Shown here: piece after piece, positions 44,837 through 51,777 of the stretch
Numbering within the stretch: the stretch's first letter is position 1
Layout of the letters: every line of letters begins with the position of its first letter
From: CALBJU01 sp965247125
Lineage (GTDB): Bacteria > Bacteroidota > Rhodothermia > Rhodothermales > UBA10348
Length of the DNA: 64,000 nucleotides
NCBI GenBank assembly: GCA_965247125.1
Contig: CBDFGO010000003.1
Coordinates: 1,116,001-1,180,000, forward strand
Reading direction: 5' to 3'
The notes under the pieces: generated by a model
The model's input: the letters and a program-made list of their open reading frames with translations, nothing else
Databases searched by the model: none
What the model was told of the DNA's origin: nothing
Made by a program: the position numbers and the translations under genes

Positions 44837-46048
44837 ATGATCAATTTGGAAAGCAGGCTTTCTCAGCGTGTCCAATCGGTGCCGCCGTCAGGTATCCGGC
44901 GCTTCTTTGAGATCGCCGCGACGATGGAGGAGGTGATAACCCTTGGAATAGGCGAGCCCGATTTTGTATCGCCGGATGCGATTTTGAAAGGGGCTCATAA
45001 CTCCATGCTACAGGGAAAGACGGGATATTCGGCGAACGCGGGAATCCTGCCACTTCGAGAGGCGATTTCGGAAGAGATTCAGCGGTTATATGGCGTTACT
45101 TACAGTCCGAAAAATGAGATTCTCGTAACGGTGGGAGCGAGCGAAGCGGTTCAGCTGGCTATGTTGGCACTCCTGAATCCTGGTGATGAAATCCTCATTC
45201 CGGAGCCTTGTTTTGTGTCCTATGGTCCTACGGCCATATTCGCAGGAGCAACGGTAGCGTATGTGCCTACCTCTGTGGAGAACGATTTTCAAGTGACGGC
45301 AGAGGATATTGAGTCACGGATCACAGAGCGTACCAAGGTCCTGTTTCTTGCCTATCCGAGCAATCCGACGGGCGCGGTTTTGAGAAGGGAGATTCTCGAG
45401 GAAATTGCCGAGGTCGTTGAGCGGCACGACCTCTTGGTATTGTCTGACGAAATCTATGATCGACTCATATACGGCGACGCATTCGCTCGCGGACACACCT
45501 GCCTACCTTCAATTGAAAGCCTTCGAGAACGGACCGTGTTGCTGGGAGGATTTTCTAAAGCGTATGCCATGACCGGATGGAGAGTTGGCTTCGCGTGCGC
45601 ACCCCCACCGATCTACGAAGCGATGTACAAACTGCATCAGTATATCATCATGTCTGCTCCTACGGCGAGTCAATGGGGAGCTCTTGCCGGGATGACGGAA
45701 TGCCAGGAGGATGTTGAAAGAATGCGCAAGGCCTATGATGCGCGTCGACGGACTATTGTGGACGGATTTCGTGCCGCGAGCCTGCCCACGTTTGAGCCAG
45801 AAGGAGCTTTTTACTGCTTTCCCGACATCACATCCACCGGCCTGAATTCGGAGGATTTCGCCCAGAGATTGCTGGAAGAGGAACACGTTGCGGTGGTTCC
45901 TGGAGACGCGTTTGGACCGAGCGGAGCAGGTTACGTACGATGCTCCTATGCTAACTCGATGGAAAACATTGAAGAAGCAGTTCGCCGGATTTCGCGCTTT
46001 GCAGCTCGTTGCCAGGAAGCCGTCCTTTCTACGGCAAATCCCGAGTAG
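44837..46048 (+). CDS. Class I/II aminotransferase (AspC/AroH-like)
   Basis: 403 residues from ATG 44837, chosen because AGAGGAGAG ends six bases before it; a GTG at 44816 is open but lacks this site. PLP lysine K241 in GGFSKAYAMTGWRVGFA. FLAYPSNPTGAVL, LVLSDEIYDRLIYG and GAFYCFPDI are typical of the aspartate aminotransferase Ib branch. Probable substrates are aspartate or aromatic amino acids with 2-oxoglutarate. It forms a tight run with the small membrane protein and prfB downstream. Confidence 0.92.
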   Translation: MINLESRLSQRVQSVPPSGIRRFFEIAATMEEVITLGIGEPDFVSPDAILKGAHNSMLQGKTGYSANAGILPLREAISEEIQRLYGVTYSPKNEILVTVGASEAVQLAMLALLNPGDEILIPEPCFVSYGPTAIFAGATVAYVPTSVENDFQVTAEDIESRITERTKVLFLAYPSNPTGAVLRREILEEIAEVVERHDLLVLSDEIYDRLIYGDAFARGHTCLPSIESLRERTVLLGGFSKAYAMTGWRVGFACAPPPIYEAMYKLHQYIIMSAPTASQWGALAGMTECQEDVERMRKAYDARRRTIVDGFRAASLPTFEPEGAFYCFPDITSTGLNSEDFAQRLLEEEHVAVVPGDAFGPSGAGYVRCSYANSMENIEEAVRRISRFAARCQEAVLSTANPE

Positions 46049-46054
46049 GCAAGA

Positions 46055-46411
46055 ATGATTAGACGCGCGACAATTATCGGTCTGCTCGTAGCGCTGGCGT
46101 TTCACCTGGCTCTGGGATGGCAGTTCAGCGCGATTGGTGCTATCGTCGCAGGATTCCTGGCACCTCAAAAGGGTGTTCGAGTGGGAGCATTATCGGTGGC
46201 ATTTGGTTGGGGACTGCTGATCATTTTCAATTTCGTGGTGGCCACACCCGAGACCGTTGAAATGACTCGAATCATGGCCGCTCTTTTGGGAAATCTACCA
46301 CCATTTGTAACCGTTCTGATAACTCTTTGCATTGGGCTCCTTCTGGGGAGTATTGGAGGATGGGTCGGATCGGCAATGAAATCAACTAGAGATAAATCGA
46401 GAAATGGATAG
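46055..46411 (+). CDS. Small integral membrane protein, unknown function
   Basis: 118 residues with hydrophobic segments at about 6-34, 45-63 and 83-108, split by short charged loops, and a basic C-terminus (KSTRDKSRNG). No family recognised. It starts 6 bases after the aminotransferase stop. Its last eight bases overlap the true start of prfB, so RF2 translation is probably coupled to it. Reading frame and composition fit a real gene. Confidence 0.7.
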   Translation: MIRRATIIGLLVALAFHLALGWQFSAIGAIVAGFLAPQKGVRVGALSVAFGWGLLIIFNFVVATPETVEMTRIMAALLGNLPPFVTVLITLCIGLLLGSIGGWVGSAMKSTRDKSRNG

Positions 46412-47511
46412 AGATCAGATTCGAAGCCTGTCAGAGCGTGTGGATACGCTCGGGAGGTATCTTTGACATTGCGTCAAGAGAAGAAAAGCGCGCGCGTCTG
46501 GAGGAGAAGCGACTGGATCCAAATTATTGGAACGACTCTGAAAGAGCCCAGCTTACCGAAAAAGAGATTGCAGTAGAAAAGGCCTGGATTGATTCCTTTG
46601 GCCAGTTACAGACGCATACGGAGAACATAGACACTCTTGTTCAGATGGAGGCTGAGGAGGGTGAGGATCTGGCTGAGGAAATCTCGACCGAGATTCAAGC
46701 ACTGGAAGAAAAGATTGAAAAACTCGAGCTGAAAAGCCTTCTCAGCGGCCCGGATGATCAGCGAGATGCGATTCTAACCATCAATCCAGGTGCTGGAGGG
46801 ACAGAAAGCCAGGATTGGGCTGAAATGCTATTGCGCATGTACACGCGCTGGGGCGAGCGAAACGGATGCAAGGTTCAACTTTTGGAATACCAGGCCGGTG
46901 ACGTCGCGGGAATCAAGAGCGCTTCTCTGGCTTTGAGAGGAGGGTATGCTTACGGATATCTGAAATCGGAATCAGGAGTACACCGTCTGGTTCGAATCAG
47001 CCCTTTCGATTCCTCGGGCAGACGCCATACGTCGTTTTCGAGTGTATTTGTTTTTCCTGAAATTGACGACACCATTAAAATCGAAGTAAAGTCGGACCAA
47101 CTGGAGATGCAGACCTTCAGATCGGGAGGCGCTGGTGGACAGAACGTGAATAAGCTTGAAACGGGTGTCCGATTGATATGGACTGGGACGCTTTCGGATG
47201 GATCAGATGGCCGGGTAGTAGCCGAGTGCACCGAAGAGCGAAGTCAATTACAAAACCGCGAGCGTGCACTCACGATGCTCAAGAGCCGGATCTATCAGCT
47301 GGAACTGGATATTCAGGCAGCGGCAAAGAATGCGATGGAAGGAAGTAAGAAAAAGATCGAGTGGGGTTCACAGATTCGCTCCTACGTTTTTCAGCCGTAC
47401 ACCATGGTAAACGATCACCGTACCGAGACGAAAGTCACTGATGTACAATCAGTTATGGATGGTGATATCGAGGAGTTCATCAGGGCTTCTCTGCTACAAG
47501 GAGTCAAATAA
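46404..47511 (+). CDS. prfB: Peptide chain release factor 2, made by programmed +1 frameshift
   Basis: Translation starts at ATG 46404 (MDRDQIRSLSERVDTLGRYL) and meets an in-frame TGA at 46464-46466. The slip site CTTTGAC (46461-46467) follows a GGGAGGT stimulator directly, the classic RF2 arrangement. Slipping +1 on CTT and reading GAC at 46465 joins the long frame, giving 368 residues, the usual RF2 length. Later motifs: SPF at 46999-47007 (reads UGA/UAA, defining RF2) and GGQ at 47134-47142 (peptide release). RF2 scarcity favours the slip, so the protein autoregulates. The GTG at 46438 in the second frame is not the true start. Confidence 0.95.
46452..46467 (+). promoter_or_regulatory. RF2 recoding site
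   Basis: GGGAGGTATCTTTGAC: internal Shine-Dalgarno-like GGGAGGT, three-base spacer to CTT, then the UGA stop followed by C, the poorest termination context. Matches the E. coli prfB site almost base for base. Confidence 0.95.
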
Positions 47512-47522
47512 CTTCCCGCCCC

Positions 47523-49109
47523 ATGAGACACCAGGTAGACTTTCTTGTATTGGGCAGTGGTGCCGCAGGCCTGTCCTTTGCGCTCCAGGTAGCGGAGCAC
47601 GGCTCCGTTGCAGTGATAACGAAGCAATCGGCAGTTGAGTCCAATACGACCTATGCCCAAGGTGGAATAGCGGCGGTTATGGATTCGGCTGACAGTATCG
47701 AGACGCATGTCCAGGATACGCTCATAGCAGGTGCGGGTCTGTGCGATGAAAGTGTCGTAAGGTTGATCATCGAGGAAGGCCCCCAGCAGATACGTCAGCT
47801 CGTCGATGGAGGAGCGACATTCTCATCTGATAGTGGCAAATTGCACCTTGGCCGGGAGGGTGGACACACGGCTAATCGCATTGTTCACGCAGCAGATGCG
47901 ACGGGAGCAGTCATCGAGCTTTCTCTGCTGGAGCGCGTGAAAAAGCACGCTAACATTCAGCTCTGCGAGTATCACTTTGCAGTTGAATTGCTGACGAATC
48001 ACCACCTGGGCCAGCATGTTTCAAAAATTCGTCCGGACATCGATTGTTTTGGTGCGTACGTGTACGATATCGAAACTGACCGAGTTGATACTTGGCTGGC
48101 AAAGGTTACCATGTTGGCTACCGGAGGTGCGGGACAAGTCTACCTTCACACAACAAATCCGGGTGTAGCAACAGGAGATGGCGTCGCAATGGCTTACAGG
48201 GCGAAAGCTCGGATCGCCAACATGGAATTCGTGCAGTTCCACCCGACGAGCCTTTATCACGAAGATGCTCGATCATTTCTCATCTCGGAGGCCGTGCGGG
48301 GTGAGGGAGCGTATCTGCTCAATGGCGCCGGTCACAGATTCATGCCTGACTATGACTCTCGCGCCGAGCTTGCGCCTCGCGATGTGGTAGCGCGCGCGAT
48401 CGACGATCAGCTTAAAGCTCGGGGGGAGAACCATGTATGGTTGGATATCACACACCGGCCAGCAGAAATGATTCATTCCCACTTTCCGAACATCGGTGCA
48501 AAATGTCTTGAGTATGGTATTGACATCACTAAAGACCGAATTCCAGTGGTACCTGCGGCCCATTACTTCTGCGGGGGTGTACACACAGATGTTGATGGAC
48601 GGACGTCCATAAACCGACTGATGGCAAGTGGAGAGGTCGCGTGTACAGGACTGCACGGAGCGAACCGACTGGCCAGTAATTCGCTCTTGGAGGCCCTAGT
48701 GGTTGGTAAGCGGTCCGCAAAAACATCGATCGAGGTGGCCTCGGACAATGCATTCTCCGAAGATATTCCGGATTGGGACGATAGTTCGACCGAAAATCCG
48801 GCTGAGTGGATCCTGATATCTCACAACAGGGATGAGTTGCGACGCGTGATGTGGGACTATGTCGGAATTGTGAGGTCGGAATTGCGCCTTGAGCGTGCCG
48901 CCCGTCGAACTCGCTTTCTTTTTGAGGAAACGGAAGCGTTTTACAGAAAATCCAGAGTTTCAGCGGGCCTGTGCGAGCTTAGAAATATGATTGCTGTCGC
49001 ATACTTGGTTGTTCAAAGTGCCGCCATCAGAAGGGAAAGTCGAGGACTTCACTACATGACCGATTACCCGGAAATGGTAGAGAATGAGGGACGATTGACA
49101 CTCATTTGA
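47523..49109 (+). CDS. nadB: L-aspartate oxidase NadB
   Basis: 528 residues. FAD motif VLGSGAAGLSFALQVAEHG (about 7-25), SNTTYAQGGIAAVM, LGREGGHTANRIVHAADATG, the succinate-dehydrogenase-like EFVQFHPTSLY, PAAHYFCGGVHTDVDGRT and GLHGANRLASNSLLEALV. It oxidises aspartate to iminoaspartate in NAD synthesis. nadA and nadC are not in the window. It starts 11 bases after prfB. Confidence 0.96.
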   Translation: MRHQVDFLVLGSGAAGLSFALQVAEHGSVAVITKQSAVESNTTYAQGGIAAVMDSADSIETHVQDTLIAGAGLCDESVVRLIIEEGPQQIRQLVDGGATFSSDSGKLHLGREGGHTANRIVHAADATGAVIELSLLERVKKHANIQLCEYHFAVELLTNHHLGQHVSKIRPDIDCFGAYVYDIETDRVDTWLAKVTMLATGGAGQVYLHTTNPGVATGDGVAMAYRAKARIANMEFVQFHPTSLYHEDARSFLISEAVRGEGAYLLNGAGHRFMPDYDSRAELAPRDVVARAIDDQLKARGENHVWLDITHRPAEMIHSHFPNIGAKCLEYGIDITKDRIPVVPAAHYFCGGVHTDVDGRTSINRLMASGEVACTGLHGANRLASNSLLEALVVGKRSAKTSIEVASDNAFSEDIPDWDDSSTENPAEWILISHNRDELRRVMWDYVGIVRSELRLERAARRTRFLFEETEAFYRKSRVSAGLCELRNMIAVAYLVVQSAAIRRESRGLHYMTDYPEMVENEGRLTLI

Positions 49110-49168
49110 TAAAGCTTGAAGGTCCCCTCAGAAGAATTCTTGAAAGCCGTTATTGTCTCGGTCATTTA

Positions 49169-49200
49169 TTGATTTTACTGCCGTTTCTACCGTATATTTG
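49169..49200 (+). promoter_or_regulatory. Promoter upstream of the rimP-nusA-infB operon
   Basis: TTGATT (49169-49174) and TATATT (49193-49198) are 18 bases apart. TATATTTG (49193-49200) also fits the Bacteroidota -7 element TAnnTTTG. It lies 60 bases after nadB and about 150 bases before rimP, which leaves a leader of about 145 bases. Confidence 0.6.
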
Positions 49201-49209
49201 GTGCTGCGA

Positions 49210-49263
49210 ATGAATTGGGAGGCGGTCTTGTCGCCCTTTTTTGTTGAACGGGGAGTACTGTGA
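49210..49263 (+). CDS. Possible 17-codon leader ORF before the rimP-nusA terminator
   Basis: ATG 49210 to TGA 49261-49263 encodes MNWEAVLSPFFVERGVL. The predicted transcript start (about 49205) leaves almost no 5' UTR. The stop codon touches the base of the terminator stem at 49264. Position and size fit an attenuation leader peptide; no amino-acid run is seen. It may equally be chance. Confidence 0.35.
   Translation: MNWEAVLSPFFVERGVL
49221..49242 (+). terminator. Weak hairpin with six-T run in the rimP leader
   Basis: GGCGG pairs with TCGCC (one G-U) around TCTTG and is followed by CTTTTTT. The stem has only five pairs, so it is a weak terminator or pause site. It lies inside the 17-codon ORF. 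Confidence 0.35.
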
Positions 49264-49296
49264 CGCCCGTCCGAGCTTTCGGACCGGGCGTTTTTT
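49264..49296 (+). terminator. Rho-independent terminator / attenuator before rimP
   Basis: CGCCCGTCCGA pairs with TCGGACCGGGCG (one bulged C) around GCTT and is followed by six T. It sits between the predicted promoter at 49169-49200 and rimP at 49349. It would therefore stop transcripts entering the nusA operon unless antiterminated. It would also end read-through from nadB. Confidence 0.85.
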
Positions 49297-49348
49297 GCAG
49301 AGTCAAGTTTAGCATAACCGTTCGTCGGAAAATGAATACTGACTGGAA

Positions 49349-49843
49349 ATGATTGAGATCAGCGGACATAACGAAGCTCTAGCACAACAGGAGGCTCCTC
49401 TCGAGGCGCGAATTAGTGCATTAGTGGACGAGTTTCTTGTCCGGGACGATCTTTTCTTAGTGGGCGTTTCGATAAAGGGCCAAAAGGGATCTCGTTTGAT
49501 CGAGATATACATCGATGGTGACGACGGCGTAGAAGTTTCAGTGCTAGCGTCGATAAGTCGCGAACTGGCGTTCGTTCTGGATGCCGAGGACATGGTGAAG
49601 GGGAAGTATCGTCTCAACGTTTCCACTCCCGGTGTTGATCGCGCCTTGACGACCGAGCGACAGTTTGTTCGGCATGTCGGAAAACACTTGGAAATTCTTG
49701 TCAGGAATGAAAACGGAGGAACTTGGATTGAGGGTGAAAACCTCGGTATGAAAGATCGCGTTCTTCAACTCAAGACGTCATCTGATACTCGAGACCTGTC
49801 ACTGGATTCAATTTCAAAAGCCAAAATTAAACTGCCCTGGTAG
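49349..49843 (+). CDS. rimP: Ribosome maturation factor RimP
   Basis: 164 residues. N-terminal alpha/beta domain with FLVGVSIKGQKGSRLIEIYIDGDDGV, then SRELAFVLDAED and YRLNVSTPGVDRALTTERQF (family signature), and a C-terminal Sm-like domain. It assists assembly of the 30S subunit. First gene of the rimP-nusA-infB-rbfA-truB-ribF block, in the order usual for bacteria. It ends 47 bases before nusA. Confidence 0.95.
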   Translation: MIEISGHNEALAQQEAPLEARISALVDEFLVRDDLFLVGVSIKGQKGSRLIEIYIDGDDGVEVSVLASISRELAFVLDAEDMVKGKYRLNVSTPGVDRALTTERQFVRHVGKHLEILVRNENGGTWIEGENLGMKDRVLQLKTSSDTRDLSLDSISKAKIKLPW

Positions 49844-49890
49844 GGTTCTGAAGCCTGAACGGCTTCGAGATACTCAGAACGATAAAGAAT

Positions 49891-51738
49891 ATGCAGAATT
49901 CAGATCTTGTTTCTTCGTTTGCAGAGATTGCGCGAGAAAAAGGAATTGATCGTGATTCCTTGCAGTTGATTGTAGAGGAAGTCTTCCGAGCCATGATTCG
50001 GAAGCGGTATGGATCAGATGACTCTTTTGATATCATCCTGAATCCAGACCACGGTGACATGCAGATCATCCACATTCGAGAAGTAGTGGATGACTGGGTG
50101 GTAGAGGACCCGGTTACTCAAATCGAGGAGACCGATGCAAAGCTGATCGATGAGGATTTTGAAATAGGAGACGAAGTAGCCGAAGAAATTGAGTTTCGAG
50201 ACTTCGGCCGTCGTGCAGTGATGACTGCCCGACAGACATTCAGTCAAAGAATTCGGGACATCGAAAAAGACAATATCGTTGAGTGGTATACGGACCTGGT
50301 GGGCGAAATCGTCGTGGGTGAACTGTACCAGATGAGACGGCGCGAAATCTTGGTGATGCATAACAAGGCAGAGCTGAAGATGCCCCGCGAGGAACAGATA
50401 TTTAGAGACCGTTTTCGTAAGGGCGACATGATACGCGCGGTCATCAAGGAGGTCGGAAGAGAGCCGAATGGTGATCCTCGAATTGTGATTTCTCGGGCTG
50501 ATGTTCTCTTTATGGAGCGACTGTTCGAACTAGAGGTACCAGAAATCGATGAGGGTCTCGTCGAGGTGAAGAAAATCGTGCGTGAGCCTGGAGATCGGGC
50601 AAAGGTGGCCGTAATCAGCTATGACGAGCGAATTGATCCGGTCGGAGCGTGCGTTGGAATGAAGGGATCACGTATCCACTCTGTGGTTCGCGAACTCGGA
50701 AACGAAAATATTGACGTAGTTCAGTGGACTGATGATTCAGTTGAAATGATCAAACGGGCGCTATCTCCTGCGAAACCTGTGATGGTCCAATTGAATGAAG
50801 AGCTTACCCCACCACGGGCGAAGGTTGTCGTCCGAGCTGATGAAGTAAGCCAAGCGATCGGAAGGGGTGGTATTAACATCCGCCTCGCCTCTCGTTTGAC
50901 AGGCTACGAAATCGATGTCTACCGTGAGATTTCCGAAGAGGAAGAAGACGTCGAAATCCAGGAGTTTTCGGACGAGATTCGCGAAGATCTACTCAAAATG
51001 CTTCGCGATATTGGCTGCGATTCTGCCAGGGCTGTTCTCGAGCTCTCGAGAGATGAGCTCATTCGACGGACGGGCATGGCAGAAGAGGACGCACAAAACG
51101 TCCTCAACGTCATTCGCGCCGAGTTCACCGAAGAGGACGCCGGTACAGCTGCATCAGCGAAAGATCCGGCAGCTCCAACTGCTGGGACAGAGGCCGAGGG
51201 CGAAACGGCTGTTGCTACTGAAGAAACTCCGGAGGCGGAGGCGACCAAGGAAGCTGAAGAAGGCCCAGAGGCCGAAGCGACTAAAGAAGCTGAAGAAGTC
51301 CCAGAAGTCGAAGCGACTAAAGAAGCTGAAGAAGTCCCAGAAGTCGAAGCGACCGAAGAGGCTGAAGAAGCCGCAGAGACCGAAGCGACCGAGGAGGCTA
51401 AAGAAGCCCCAGAAGTCGAGGCGACCGAAGAAGCTGAAGAGGCCCCAGAAGTCGAAGCGACCGAAGAGGCTGAAGAAACTCCGGAGGCGGAGGCGACCGA
51501 GGAGGCTGAAGAAGCCCCAGAAGTCGAGGCGACCGAAGAAGCTGAAGAGGCCCCAGAAGTCGAGGCGACCGAGGAGGCTGAAGAAGCCCCAGAGGCCGAA
51601 GCGACCGAGGAGGCTGAAGAAGCTTCAGAAGTTGATGAGGCGTCGATGGAAACGGAAAATGTAGAAGACGAATCTCCAGAAGAGGATGCCCTAGCACCCG
51701 ATTCTGAGGATTCATCGGATAAGGCTGAGAAAGCGTAA
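49891..51738 (+). CDS. nusA: Transcription factor NusA with long acidic repeat tail
   Basis: 615 residues; most NusA proteins without the E. coli acidic repeats have about 350-420. Order: RNA-polymerase-binding N-domain (1-130), S1 domain (about 133-200), KH1/KH2 (about 205-345, VGACVGMKGSRIHSVVREL and SQAIGRGGINIRLASRLTG), then one helix-hairpin-helix-like unit (SARAVLELSRDELIRRTGM, about 375-410). From about 430 to the end the chain is Glu, Ala, Thr, Val and Pro, with eleven 12-residue repeats. NusA controls pausing, termination and antitermination. The tail may be a disordered, acidic analogue of the autoinhibitory AR2 domain. Confidence 0.95.
   Translation: MQNSDLVSSFAEIAREKGIDRDSLQLIVEEVFRAMIRKRYGSDDSFDIILNPDHGDMQIIHIREVVDDWVVEDPVTQIEETDAKLIDEDFEIGDEVAEEIEFRDFGRRAVMTARQTFSQRIRDIEKDNIVEWYTDLVGEIVVGELYQMRRREILVMHNKAELKMPREEQIFRDRFRKGDMIRAVIKEVGREPNGDPRIVISRADVLFMERLFELEVPEIDEGLVEVKKIVREPGDRAKVAVISYDERIDPVGACVGMKGSRIHSVVRELGNENIDVVQWTDDSVEMIKRALSPAKPVMVQLNEELTPPRAKVVVRADEVSQAIGRGGINIRLASRLTGYEIDVYREISEEEEDVEIQEFSDEIREDLLKMLRDIGCDSARAVLELSRDELIRRTGMAEEDAQNVLNVIRAEFTEEDAGTAASAKDPAAPTAGTEAEGETAVATEETPEAEATKEAEEGPEAEATKEAEEVPEVEATKEAEEVPEVEATEEAEEAAETEATEEAKEAPEVEATEEAEEAPEVEATEEAEETPEAEATEEAEEAPEVEATEEAEEAPEVEATEEAEEAPEAEATEEAEEASEVDEASMETENVEDESPEEDALAPDSEDSSDKAEKA
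51229..51624 (+). repeat. Tandem repeat, 11 copies of 36 bp, in nusA
   Basis: Eleven contiguous in-frame copies coding for PEVEATEEAEEA-like units, with some larger blocks nearly identical. The unit length is a multiple of three, so copy changes would alter tail length but not the frame. Confidence 0.92.
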
Positions 51739-51777
51739 CCCGCTTACCCAGCAATATGGCTCACTAAAGCGCGATAG

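Noticed and set aside
46404..46466. TGA inside the start of prfB as a pseudogene mutation
   Set aside because: The exact RF2 recoding site surrounds it, and the joined product has normal RF2 length and motifs.
51229..51624. Regular 36-bp repeats as a possible CRISPR array
   Set aside because: The repeats are contiguous without spacers and translate in frame as the NusA tail.
50915..51664. 249-codon plus-strand frame in nusA coding for a Lys/Arg/Pro-rich repeat protein
   Set aside because: It is the shifted reading of the 36-bp repeats (GAAGAA read as AAGAAG). It has no own start signal and begins within the conserved NusA domains.
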